64,000 nt of DNA from NCBI RefSeq assembly GCF_014805625.2, contig NW_023998646.1, forward strand, positions 700,796-764,795. The letters are read 5' to 3'. The notes beneath the pieces were generated by a model. The model saw only the letters and a list, made by a program, of their open reading frames with translations, did no database searches and was not told where the DNA came from. This document shows, piece after piece, positions 46,001 to 55,075 of this stretch (positions are counted from its first letter, which is position 1; each line of letters starts with the position of its first letter). The translations under genes and the position numbers were made by a program. The DNA comes from Glossina fuscipes (lineage: Eukaryota > Arthropoda > Insecta > Diptera > Glossinidae).

Positions 46001-47009
46001 ACAGATTTAACTCATAAAATGAATTATAAGATTCATTTAAAAAATCTGCTCCTATGCTTGCAACACGGGTTGCAATTAAAATGCATTCACAGAATACTAA
46101 AATTTACTAAAAGGGCTTGGTTAGAGCCCTACATTAGTTTAAACACCAATAGAAGAAAAGTTGCAACAATGAATTTGATAAGAACTTCTATAAGCTAATG
46201 AATAATGCTGTGGGAAAACCATGGAAAATGTTGAAAATCACCGAGACGTTCGCTTAGTAAATAGTTATGAAAACAGAAGGAATTCTGAAGGGTATAGAGC
46301 TCTCATAGCCAAACCTAACTTCAAGGGCATCGAAATATTCGATAATGGGTTATATGGAGTTGAGCTAAATAAATTGGAAAGTATTCACGATAAATCGATA
46401 TATGTGGGGGTAACGGTGTTAGAACTCTCTAAGTGGTTGATGTATGATTTTTATTATAACTTTTTACTTAACCAGAGCGAAACAATAAAGATTATATATA
46501 TGGATACAGATTCATTTATATTAGCGTCTGATGGTAATATATATGACATTATTAAAAATAATTCTAATAAATTTGACACATCAGATTACCTACTCGGCAA
46601 TATACATAATATAATTCCTAATAACAAAAAAATATTAGGTCTGATGAAAGACGAGAATGCCGGGAGAATCATGATCAAGTTTGCAGGTTTAAAAGCCAAA
46701 GCGTATGCATACATAGTCAATGATGGGAACAATAAAGAAGAAGAAGTGAAAAAAGTTAAGGGGATCAAAAAATATGTAACCGACAAATTAAAATATAGTG
46801 ATTATAAACACTGTATTATGAAGAGACAATCCTTTTATGGTGAACAGAGAATTATCAGAAGCAGATCTCACAGATTGTACACAGAGATCTGCAAAAAAAT
46901 AGCGTTAGATTATTTAGATGATAAGCGGTGTGTTTTAGATGATAAAATTTCCACACTAGCGTGGGGAAATTATAAAATTGGTAATCAAATAATAAATAAC
47001 GATGTATAA
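43018..47009 (+). pseudogene. polB: Polinton protein-primed DNA polymerase B
   Basis: N-terminus (43018-43230, then 43235-43720 after a frameshift) has C2H2-like zinc fingers (CTFCHETVGNLLEH; YCEPCQVFMMQTKYKNH). The frame 43850-44329 is the conserved region before the exonuclease (INVKNADVYCFKWCILAAIA). Exonuclease motifs: IIYADIEAVL (about 44506), NLNRYDILL (after a frameshift, about 45010-45040) and YLESDVLIL (about 45465). Polymerase motifs: A YMDANNLYGWAM, B NTNRRKVATMN then NNAVGKTMENV across a break at about 46200, and C IIYMDTDSFIL (about 46495). It ends in KVKGIKK and a C-terminus to 47009. At least six frameshifts or stops interrupt it. A 79-bp intron lies at 44661-44739. Confidence 0.9.
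44661..44739 (+). other. Spliceosomal intron in the Polinton polymerase gene
   Basis: GTGAGTATAT donor and TTTTTATTAG acceptor with a pyrimidine-rich 3' end. Removing it joins TTTGTTG to GAGAAACC in frame and restores the FVGE-type sequence expected here. 79 bp is a normal size for small insect introns. Confidence 0.8.
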
Positions 47010-47220
47010 ATACTAAGTATATATGAATATATATAAAATAATTATAGAGTAAATAATACAAATATGTAAATGAAATGTAGTTACTATGTATTGCAGAATA
47101 AATGTAAAAATTAATACGCAATGCAATTTTTTTGGATTTCCATTTTTATTTAGATTTTAATAATAGTAATAATACTAATAATAGTAATAATACTAATAAT
47201 TCGGTTGGTCTTATACATAT

Positions 47221-48138
47221 TTATCGAAGTAATTGAGTTTTATTAATCCATGATTTATGAGTTTGATCAAACCCTAGCCACTTCACAAAAAATTTGTTTC
47301 CCTGTTTCTTCAATCTTTTTTCCACTAAATACGCATTTTCGTCACGAACTTTTTGCATTTCGCATTCATAAAATGATCCTAATATTTCATTTTCCTTATA
47401 ATCCTTTAGAATGTAAGTAACAGGATTCGTAATTTTTATTCTACTGATCTGAAATATTTCGGTAGTCCAGTCTGGTTCATAGCCTTTACAAAATACTCCT
47501 TTAAATTTGCTAATTCTAACATAATCCCCAACTTTAAACTTTGGTCTTGGAAATGTTTCAGGAAAATTGTATACAGTTTGTAATATCTGCGTCTCGTTGT
47601 GTTTATTGACTTCATTTGGTTTCATTTTTATTATTCTGTAATATGTATTATTGGCTAGTAATGTTTGCAGGTTGTTTATCCGTTTGTAATTACCATTCAT
47701 ACTAAACATTTTCCACATTAAGTTTTTTAATGTTCTATTAAATCTTTCACATATGGAGGCTTTCATATGAGTATATGTGTGATAATGATTAATTTGATAA
47801 GATTTCATCAAACTTTTAAAATCTTTATTGAAAAATTCCTTTCCCTGACCTGCTTGAATATTTCTTGGAGATGTATTTCTTCTTTCCAATACCTGTTTCA
47901 TAGCTTTAACTATGTCTGAAGAACTTTTAGATTTTACTGGTTCCGCGAAAGCATATTTAGAAAATACATCAATTCCAACCAAAAGGTATTTATAGCCATT
48001 GTTTAGTTTATGAAGTGGAATTAACTCAACTAAATTTATTTCCAATGTATCATTAATTCCTTTTTGAATAAATCGCCTTCGAACAAAATTTTTTCTGACT
48101 GGTTTGTGAATCTCATTAACAACTTGAATTTTACTCAT
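47221..48138 (-). CDS. int: Polinton integrase with chromodomain; catalytic residues altered
   Basis: Intact 305-residue frame. It starts at the usual HKPVRKNF entry of the retroviral integrase-like core; no HHCC zinc domain is present. The three catalytic positions can be placed by the surrounding pattern: position 35 is Asn (INLVEL) where Asp is expected, position 97 is Gly (QAGQGKEFF) where Asp is expected, and Glu 131 (ICERFNRT) is kept. A C-terminal chromodomain at about residues 265-303 reads YLVEKRLKKQGNKFFVKW. The gene lies opposite to polB and could be the element's insertion enzyme, but loss of two acidic residues should abolish catalysis. Confidence 0.88.
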   Translation of the reverse strand: MSKIQVVNEIHKPVRKNFVRRRFIQKGINDTLEINLVELIPLHKLNNGYKYLLVGIDVFSKYAFAEPVKSKSSSDIVKAMKQVLERRNTSPRNIQAGQGKEFFNKDFKSLMKSYQINHYHTYTHMKASICERFNRTLKNLMWKMFSMNGNYKRINNLQTLLANNTYYRIIKMKPNEVNKHNETQILQTVYNFPETFPRPKFKVGDYVRISKFKGVFCKGYEPDWTTEIFQISRIKITNPVTYILKDYKENEILGSFYECEMQKVRDENAYLVEKRLKKQGNKFFVKWLGFDQTHKSWINKTQLLR

Positions 48139-48240
48139 TTTTATACATTTAATTTTTTATCATTCTCAAATGTAGCTTATGTATCTCAATATCCTGCCTA
48201 ATATTTATTGACATCTTCCGAGAAAATTCAAAACATAATC

Positions 48241-48795
48241 TTAACAAATCAATCTCAATATCAATTGAACATCAGTCTTATTTAATTCCACGCACTTTGG
48301 TAAAAAATGATTGTAATAAAAGCACGAGATTTGCTTTTGTAATATAGTATTCCAGCATAGGAACGTTGATAAAAAAATTCCAACGCGAGTTATTAATCTC
48401 CACTTTTCAGCATCAAGTTTTATTCTATGCCCTTTTTGTTTAATAATCAAAAGACATTCTCCATCTCGATTATATTTAAAATTACACCCAATGTTGTCTG
48501 GAGTTGGATGATCTAGAACGCTCTCAGGTTCTATAAAGTCTATTTGATTCAATCTTAGTTGTATGTATTCCTTGTAGGCCATTAAATGAATCCATTGATC
48601 ACGAGTGAAACTAATAAAATTACATTTATTATCTTGCAGCCATAAAAGTGGTTTAAAGTTTCTTGAGGGTGAAAAATCACAACTGATTTTAGTTTTTAAA
48701 CCGACGAAATATTCCAAACCAAATATTAATTGATGGTCTTGATTTCTTTTTGGTAAACGCGGACTTTTCTGAGCACTTGGCGATATGTGATCCAT
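48241..48795 (-). CDS. Conserved Polinton protein of unknown function
   Basis: Intact 184-residue frame next to the integrase, same strand. Two similar short pieces, FISFTRDQWIHL and RIKLDAEKWRLI, have a hydrophobic-strand then E/Q-x-W pattern, which recalls PC4-type single-strand DNA-binding folds seen in some viral elements; this is only a suggestion. No other motif is seen. The ATG at 48793-48795 is the first in frame. Confidence 0.55.
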   Translation of the reverse strand: MDHISPSAQKSPRLPKRNQDHQLIFGLEYFVGLKTKISCDFSPSRNFKPLLWLQDNKCNFISFTRDQWIHLMAYKEYIQLRLNQIDFIEPESVLDHPTPDNIGCNFKYNRDGECLLIIKQKGHRIKLDAEKWRLITRVGIFLSTFLCWNTILQKQISCFYYNHFLPKCVELNKTDVQLILRLIC

Positions 48796-48902
48796 TTATT
48801 GAGACGACACAACTAGTACCGAAAGTGATATGAAATCTTTTAGAATATAAACTCAAAAATTATATAAAATCAGCTCAGTATTAATCAGTAACTCATCAAA
48901 CC

Positions 48903-49397
48903 ATGTCCAGCGTAACTAAAAGTACGTTTGCTCTTGTTGATTTGCAGTATTGTCATGGAAATCAGAAACAAATTTTTATTAAAGAGCTAGCATATATAAG
49001 TGCAAGTTCTGTTGTAGCTAACTAGTTTTTATTTAGACCACCGTTCGGTGAAAAGGAATTAAATGAGAAAACTAAGGATCAAAATCATTTTTCTGCTAAA
49101 TTTATTCATGGTTTAAAATGATGGGATGGTGCTACAGACTATACCTGCTTAGGTGACATACTGTTTCCCTTGAATGATTATGAATACGTTTTAGTCGTGG
49201 GAAGAGAAAACCAAGAATTTCTTAAAAAATATTTGAAATCTAAAATGATATTCGTGGACACTCAAACATCTTTGCGAAAACTGCCTAATTATTTTACTAA
49301 CTGCGCACATCATCGAAATTATTTTAAATTTAGAGGTGCTGTTAACAATTTATATAAACTTTTTACCTATCTTGAAAAAAAACTCAAACGCCATTGA
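48903..49397 (+). pseudogene. Conserved Polinton accessory protein, broken
   Basis: ATG at 48903; the frame is interrupted by TAG at 49023-49025 and TGA at 49119-49121 and continues to a stop at 49395-49397. The pattern IFIKELAYIS, LFRPPFGEKEL, FIHGL and CAHHRNYF belongs to a protein seen repeatedly in insect Polinton/adintovirus-like elements (FKPPF and HGL are typical); an RNase H-fold exonuclease role is sometimes proposed, but I cannot confirm it. Confidence 0.6.
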
Positions 49398-49469
49398 AGT
49401 TATTACTTAAGATTAAATAAATAAATATTTATAAAATGACGAATTCTATGAAGTCCTAGTTTATTCTCT

Positions 49470-50100
49470 AGTTTATAATTAACAAGACAACATGTTTTAT
49501 CAGTTTTACCATCCATTGGACCATCAGGGTCAGGCAAAACAAATTTTTGAAAAATCTTATTCACAATAAGGATTTCTTGATTAATGTGAAAATTGATCGA
49601 ATAATTTGGTGTTATGGTGAAGAAAATGCGAAACCTGATATAAATAATGTTGCGCATATTGAATATAACAATGGAATACCAGAAAACTTGGAAAATGTTC
49701 TCAACGAACCAACTATCGTCGTACTCGATGACTTAATGATGGGAGCTTCAACAAAACAGTTTGTGAACTTTTCACAAAGGGGTCATACCATAGGAATTTT
49801 TCTGTCATTGTAGTAACACAAAACATATTTCAAAAATCGTCGCACACAAGAGATATTTCATTGAATTCAAAATATATAGTTGTGTTTAAAAATCCTAGAG
49901 ATATCCTACAGTTTCAACATTTAGCAAGGCAAATTCATCCAGAAAATTCATCTGAACTTATGAGAATATATAAAGATGTGACTAGCAAACCTCACGGTTA
50001 TTTATTAATCGACCTTACACAAAGCGTAAATGATTTATTAAGGTACAGAACGAACATATTTAATCTTAATTTTGGTGTTGCTTCTGTGACACCGGAGAAA
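49470..50100 (+). pseudogene. Polinton packaging ATPase (FtsK/HerA type), frameshifted
   Basis: Walker A GPSGSGKTN is at 49518-49541 in a frame that ends at once in TGA. The frame 49547-49813 continues with IIWCYGEEN and Walker B TIVVLDDLMM. After another shift, from about 49810, VVTQNIFQ, YIVVFKNPRDI, HLARQIHPEN and TSKPHGYLLIDL follow. All hallmarks of the Polinton DNA-packaging ATPase are present, in three frames. The last segment reads without a stop into the next gene. Confidence 0.88.
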
Positions 50101-50452
50101 ATGGCTTTAAAAAAGAGTTTAAAGCGACTGAAGAACCACAAACATATGCTGTATGTCCTCAAAACCAATAATAGAAAATTAAGAAAAGCTATACTCAACT
50201 GTGCTGATGATGAATTAATTAAAACTTTGACTGAGATTATCTTTAACACAATAGCTGGAAACACTAAACTAAAAAATAAAGATTTGAAGGTTTTAAAAAA
50301 GTATAAAAAAGAACTTAGGTTCATCTCGAGACCAAACGCGTCCATAGTCTAAAAGAAAGGTTCTTGTGCAGAAAGGTGGTGGCTTCTTACCTATAATCAT
50401 AGCATCATTATTAAGCGGATTTATCGGAAAATTGTTAGATAAGGTTCAATAA
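50101..50452 (+). pseudogene. Adenovirus core-protein-like (pX-type) gene of the Polinton
   Basis: From Met 50101, 83 codons with KLRKAILNCADDELIKTL and KKYKKELRF, a family found after the ATPase in many Polintons. A frameshift near 50352 separates it from VLVQKGGGFLPII and a hydrophobic C-terminus ending at 50450-50452. The QKGGGFLP signature with a hydrophobic tail recalls adenovirus core or packaging peptides. A basic DNA-binding role is inferred. Confidence 0.65.
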
Positions 50453-51146
50453 ATTTAAGCCGAAGCTAAATAAAGTAATCTTGTTGTACCCAAGTGCGTA
50501 CGACGCGATGATGGACGACAAACATTCAGCGGAATTTATTAATAGAAAGCTGTTACCATATTTTAACAATGCCTCCCTTTCAGAATATAACAAATGGATC
50601 AAAATTAAACAAGAATTAAATACTTATATTAGAAGGAAATTAAAACCAATTAAACAAAACTTTGACCATATACCCGAAATGGCGCTTTCTAAAAGTGATG
50701 TAGAAGACGGGAAAGTTAACACTGAAAAATCTGAAATCCCTCTCCAAAACGTGAACAATGACGGCATATTCCAAAATAGTAGCGAAAAATTGCGAAGTGA
50801 CTTAGATGACAGCACAATCAAAAATAGTAGCGAAAAATTGCAAAGTGACTTAAATGATAGCATTTCAAAAGATGAATTTATGACGCCTGAAAAATTCTTA
50901 AATAGAACTAAAGAAGCAACACCACACCAAGTAAGCAGACAACCTACAAAACCTAATGTAAAATCGAGAATTCAAAAACGCATTTCTCCATATAACACCC
51001 GGCTTAGAAGCCAACTCAAAACTAAGGCTGATTTAATTAAAAATGGCCTTTCTACAGATGCTATCATTTCAGACGGAAAAAGAAAATTGGGGCAGAAATC
51101 TTCAATTCAGAAGGGTGAAAATAGTTTTAAGTGGATTGCTTTATAA
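50448..51146 (+). CDS. Polinton protein of unknown function with an internal repeat
   Basis: 221 residues from a TTG at 50481; the frame is open to 50448 and no ATG fits. Residues 1-50 (LYPSAYDAMMDDKHSAEFIN...) resemble the N-terminus of a common Polinton structural-type protein. The middle is Asp/Ser-rich with a tandem pair NSSEKLRSDLDDS / NSSEKLQSDLNDS. The C-terminus is basic (KSRIQKRISPYNTRL). Virion association is inferred from position between packaging and capsid genes. Confidence 0.55.
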   Translation, partial: NKFKPKLNKVILLYPSAYDAMMDDKHSAEFINRKLLPYFNNASLSEYNKWIKIKQELNTYIRRKLKPIKQNFDHIPEMALSKSDVEDGKVNTEKSEIPLQNVNNDGIFQNSSEKLRSDLDDSTIKNSSEKLQSDLNDSISKDEFMTPEKFLNRTKEATPHQVSRQPTKPNVKSRIQKRISPYNTRLRSQLKTKADLIKNGLSTDAIISDGKRKLGQKSSIQKGENSFKWIAL

Positions 51147-51234
51147 AAATGTACATTTGAGCTAACATTAAATAAAAACTATTACAATCGTGTTTTGAGT
51201 TCATTTATCTAACGCCTTTTAAACTATAAACTAC

Positions 51235-51690
51235 ATGGAGGATTTTTATGTAACCTTATTAAGCAACAATTCAGTTGTCGTTTACGAAAAGAATACTCTG
51301 TCCTCATTTACAAATATTGTAAATCTTCCTACTATTACAAATGATCAGTGGGAAGCTGGAATAACCGAACTGTTTTTAAATAATGCTAACATTGAAAGTC
51401 ATACACCTCAAGAACAAGCGCAGGAATATTCACCATTATTTATTTATACTGATATAATAAAACCTCGTTGCGTTGGAGATAAAATTTTAAGATGTCTTCG
51501 GGTTTTGTCGTTTACTGGAAAAAGCAAGTGTTTTGAGTTCACCAGCGTAGAGTACTATAGCCTTGAAATTGCTACTATAAAGGACATCTCTATACTCATA
51601 GTTAGTACAGACGGTTCCAAATATAATTTTCGTGATTCCATTACACCTACTTACATTACTCTTCACTTTAGAAAAAAGAAACATAATTAA
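51235..51690 (+). CDS. Penton-like minor capsid protein of the Polinton, shortened
   Basis: 151 residues from an ATG at 51235. MEDFYVTLLSNNS at the start and PLFIYTDIIKPRCVGDKILRCLRV in the middle match the jelly-roll minor capsid (penton) protein of Polintons, followed by a short C-terminal ITLHF strand with basic end. Full-length family members are much longer, so a large middle section is missing. The frame itself is open. Confidence 0.8.
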   Translation: MEDFYVTLLSNNSVVVYEKNTLSSFTNIVNLPTITNDQWEAGITELFLNNANIESHTPQEQAQEYSPLFIYTDIIKPRCVGDKILRCLRVLSFTGKSKCFEFTSVEYYSLEIATIKDISILIVSTDGSKYNFRDSITPTYITLHFRKKKHN

Positions 51691-51751
51691 AATAAAACTA
51701 ATATAAACGAGAGCACAAATAATATTTCATTCAGAAGTGTAACGGACTGAC

Positions 51752-52081
51752 ATGGAGCAAGTATATAGTTCATATTACTCTAATCAAATCGGAAGTGGAT
51801 TAAGTCACATAGGATCATTATATGTGTCACCACGAGTCGTACAACGTGGGCGTGGCCTTGGTTCATTCTTCGCGTCTTTTTTTAGAAATTTAAAACCGCT
51901 GTTTCTATCAGGTTTGAATGCGATTAAAGACCAGGCTATGGAAACGGGCAAATCTATTCTAAATGATTTCGGTCGCAAGCCACTTAGAAATATTTTAGCA
52001 GAGCAAGGCAAAAAGGCTTTAAGTAATTTAACAGAAAAAGCAGTCAACAAGATATATCGAAAAAAGTTCTGGCAAAAGTAG
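51752..52081 (+). CDS. pVI-like minor virion protein of the Polinton
   Basis: 109 residues. N-terminus YYSNQIGSGLSHIGS then QRGRGLGSFFASFFRNLKP, the typical GxGIGSFLGGLFR-like amphipathic helix of the Polinton/adenovirus pVI-like membrane-active protein, and an alanine/glycine-rich rest. The stop at 52079-52081 may be premature: the following 60 bases still encode very basic sequence (about 52090-52150). Confidence 0.75.
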   Translation: MEQVYSSYYSNQIGSGLSHIGSLYVSPRVVQRGRGLGSFFASFFRNLKPLFLSGLNAIKDQAMETGKSILNDFGRKPLRNILAEQGKKALSNLTEKAVNKIYRKKFWQK

Positions 52082-52165
52082 TATAAGACGTCGAATCAAA
52101 GGAAACGATCTCAGTCACAAAAGAGATCTACCTCGAAAAGCACGAAAAAAATTCAATCTACGTAA

Positions 52166-52753
52166 CAAAATAAAAGGCAAAGTGAATTAAATTTATTTGC
52201 ACCACATCCTATACAAAGCAGCATTCTAAATACAGAAGAAGTATCATATAATCCTATTCAATCCTTAGACAATCCTAGTTCTATAGAATTTCTCTGTCTT
52301 GGTAATGGCGATACATATCGAGACCTTTGCAGCGTTTATTTAAAGTTGGTTGTTCAATTGAAGAATAAAGATGTTTATTTGCAAACGTTTAATTTGTCAG
52401 TCAATGGTGTTCAAATACCTTCTCAACCACTTGAATTCGATTACTCTACAGAAAAATTAAGATCAACCAGAGCCTATAGCATGCTATTCAAATCATCTGG
52501 AATTAATCACTCAGATCGTGGTCTTCATATAAATAAGAAACTTTTTGATGATAGCTGCTTTATACTAGCGTTTAAGCTCTCCGCTGATCATTGTAATAAC
52601 GATTTGTGTGCTAATATTTTAAGGCAAGGAAACATACGCATTGAAGGCAAATTCGCTCGGGCATTAACATCAGCTGTAACTTGCATAGTTTACTGCGAGT
52701 ATGATTCGATGTTAGAGATTGATAGAAACAGAGACGTGAAAATTACGCTTTAA
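52166..52753 (+). pseudogene. Polinton major capsid protein with large internal deletion
   Basis: The frame has no ATG at its start. SELNLFAPHPIQSSI, then SSIEFLCLGNGDTYRDL is the N-terminus of the double jelly-roll capsid protein. It passes without a break to DVYLQTFNLSVNGVQIPSQP and YCEYDSMLEIDRNRDV, the C-terminus. About 190 residues remain where the family usually has around 600, so most of both jelly rolls is missing. It cannot build a capsid shell. It ends at TAA 52751-52753, one base before the protease ATG. Confidence 0.85.
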
Positions 52754-52754
52754 A

Positions 52755-53185
52755 ATGAATACGATACAAATAGAACAAGCACTTAAGGCAAATCAATCTA
52801 CAAAGAAGTATTTTCAAGGTGTTTTCCCAGCTAATAATTTACCACGGAAAGTGGGCTCTAAACCTGGTATTATAATAGCAAATACAGACTACTCTAATCA
52901 ACCAGGAGCATTAGGTGGCCTTTTATTTTAATTCTAAGTTAGGAGCGGAATACTTTGATTCATATGGTCAACGACGATTGAAGAAAGAATTTGTATGTAT
53001 GTAATAAACAGCAACTCCAAGGATACTTTTCAAGCACTTGCGGACATTATGCCTTGCTTTATACCTCTTATATGAGTCAACGAAAAAGTTTAAATGCTTA
53101 TCTCAAACAATTTAGTAAAACTGACTACAGCTTTAATGATAAGAAAATACTCAAACTATGTAAAAAAGGTTTTTTAACAAAATAA
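52755..53185 (+). pseudogene. Adenain-like cysteine protease of the Polinton, frameshifted
   Basis: ATG at 52755, MNTIQIEQALK. Frame 1 is left near 52905 for a frame with EH, a TAG in place of Trp, then VAFYFNSKLGAEYFDSYG (catalytic His and Asp region). Another shift near 52990 gives STCGHYALLY with the catalytic Cys. The catalytic triad can be recognised, but two frameshifts and a stop make it inactive. In the Polinton life cycle the protease matures virion proteins. Confidence 0.8.
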
Positions 53186-53199
53186 ATTAAAATTTCATT

Positions 53200-53520
53200 T
53201 TAGATATCAAATTCTTTATTTTCATTTGGAATAAACTCAAAAATAGGGGCATTAGCTACAGATTTGTCTCTTCCCCGAAAGATAATATGTTGGCCATTAT
53301 TTTCCTTTAACTTTTTATACGGATTCTTGAATGGGAATACTTGACTAAGATGCTTCGGAAGAAATATCCAGAGTAACTTTCCCTCTGGAATCCCTCTGGT
53401 GATTCCAAATAAAGGGGAATCTTTTCTCCATATTGTGTTGCTTTTGCCTTACATCCGACTATTTTATAGGATGCATCAATTGATAACTCATCTATCTTTT
53501 ATCCTTGTCCTGATGTTTTC
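53200..53520 (-). pseudogene. Conserved small Polinton protein of unknown function
   Basis: Minus strand. ELSIDASYKIVGCKAKATQYG, then a frameshift, KLLWIFLPKHLSQVF and HIIFRGRDKS, ending at a TAA at 53200-53202. A family with an FLPKR-like centre is common in insect Polintons. No function is assigned. The start is not clear. Confidence 0.5.
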
Positions 53521-53801
53521 CAGGCGTCATCTAGTGTCTGCAGAAAGGTCTATTAAAAACATTTAAAAAAATTATTAAATTTTTAGAACGATTATATGAA
53601 AAATATTTCTTTTGTTTCTTGTTTCTTACCATGGCTTTTGTTGTATTGATGTTGTAGTTCTTTTTCCAATCACCAGTTTGAAGCTACTAATTAAAATTCA
53701 GTTTATAATTTATTTTTATAGATTTCTGGTCACATTGGCTGTAGTTATCAGGAGAATAAAAATAAAACATAAGTTTAATTATTATTTATTTGTTTAATGC
53801 T
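53521..53801. other. No recognisable gene
   Basis: AT-rich spacer within the Polinton. Confidence 0.5.
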
Positions 53802-54268
53802 TTATTGTAGTAAACTATCCAAATTAATCTTAGAAATTTCATTATTGAAACTATCGTCTAAAAGTCTGTTGTAGTACGTAACTGTAGGTATATTAATATT
53901 TAACAGTTGGACATTGAAGCTATCATTGAAATAATGATCATAGCTTTCAATTGGATCAGAAAATGTTTCAGTTTTATATCTGAGGTCGTAATTCGGAGTC
54001 TCGCTTTGAAGGAATTGGTCCATTTGATTATTCGCCATGAAGATTGATTGGGCGACGGTTACCCAATTAAACTCCGACCTTTCAGAAACTTGAGCAACTT
54101 GAAGAGACGAAATGAAATAATCTCGGAAGTTTGTGACGGTAAAAAGATTACAGAGTCCAATGTCATCTGAAAATTGTAATATTCAGTCATCATCATTTCC
54201 GCAGTAGATTGATTCTCGTATTCCGTTGATAATATTGATGATATGCTATTGTTGTTCTTTGGTTCCAT
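53802..54268 (-). pseudogene. Small Asn/Asp-rich Polinton protein, frameshifted
   Basis: Two frames, 54059-54268 (MEPKNNNSISS...) and 53802-54038 (MANNQMDQF...), can be joined by one shift near 54160, since the second frame is open upstream to there. The result is about 150 residues, acidic, without recognised motifs. It ends just inside the right terminal repeat and reads leftward. Confidence 0.5.
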
Positions 54269-54311
54269 TTTAATTTTTTTTATTTTTATTTAAAGTAATT
54301 AACTCACTAAC

Positions 54312-54539
54312 CGATTTGCTGGTTTTAGTATTTTTGAAAATAACTAAAGAGAAAACTCTACTTATATAGGATAGAAATGTTGCTGAACTTACCTTCAAGC
54401 GTTATCTGTAAAATTCCATCTCTCTTTTATTTTTCTCTATAAATACTTTTAAGTGTGGTCATAAATACCGTTTGACCTTTTTCTTTTTATCATTTATAAT
54501 GCACCATAATACTAGTTCTTTTTCCATTCTCAGCGAGGT
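54312..54539. repeat. Polinton right terminal inverted repeat
   Basis: About 228 bp. It differs from the left repeat by a short insertion (GAAGGTAAGTT on the reverse strand) and scattered substitutions. Confidence 0.9.
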
Positions 54540-54654
54540 ATTTATACGAAGGGAAATAGCGATAATAAAAAATAGGAATGAGAAAGGATCATGAGACGTG
54601 TAGGTGTCCTGAAATGCGATATGGTGAAATAGTCGCATCACCCAGAGTGCGCTT

Positions 54655-55075
54655 ATTTTTTTTCTTCGTGGAAATTTGTGTAGACATGTGTATACACGAC
54701 TGTGTCCCTTTTTTATATTTCTTTTTTTTTGTTATCGGAATCGTAAATAATGTATGTCCTTGAAAGAATCCTTTTTGGTTTGGTCATTAAGAAGAGATGT
54801 GTTCGTGGGAATTTGTGTAGAGACATGCATGCACGATCGTGTTTCTTTTTTGATATGTTTTTTATTATCGGAATCGTAAGTAATGTGTGTTCTTGAAGGA
54901 ATCGTTTTTTGGTTTGGTCATTAAGGTGCGTGTAATGAAGAGAAGTGTTTGTGTGAATCTGTGTAGACATGTGCATGCACGATCGTGCTTCTTTTTTCAT
55001 GTACTTTTGTAAAGAGAATCATAAATAATGCATGTCCGTGGAGGAATGGTTTTTCGTTTGTTGTGTGTAATGGAG
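54655..55075. repeat. Tandem repeat, about 136-145 bp unit, three copies
   Basis: Units start near 54669, 54805 and 54950 with a GTGGGAATTTGTGTAGACATG word, then CACGATCGTG, T-rich sequence, TATCGGAATCGTAA and GGTTTGGTCATTAAG. Copies differ by about 15-20 percent by eye. Confidence 0.85.

Larger units (their letters stand above)
42774..54539. mobile_element. Maverick/Polinton element
   Basis: About 11.77 kb between terminal inverted repeats (42774-42987 and 54312-54539). It contains a protein-primed DNA polymerase B, retrovirus-like chromodomain integrase, FtsK/HerA-type ATPase, adenain-like protease, major and minor capsid proteins and other conserved Polinton genes. Polintons are usually 15-20 kb; this one is shortened by gene deletions. 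The 6-bp target duplication expected for Polintons is not visible: the left flank is the end of LINE B and the right flank is unrelated sequence. Most genes are broken, so it is a non-autonomous relic. Confidence 0.93.

Noticed and set aside
52890..52930. Loss of the catalytic His in the Polinton protease
   Set aside because: Reading the neighbouring frame shows the His codon is present, followed by a stop replacing Trp.
53802..54268. Two separate small Polinton genes
   Set aside because: The second frame is open upstream into the first and one frameshift joins them, so one gene is more likely.
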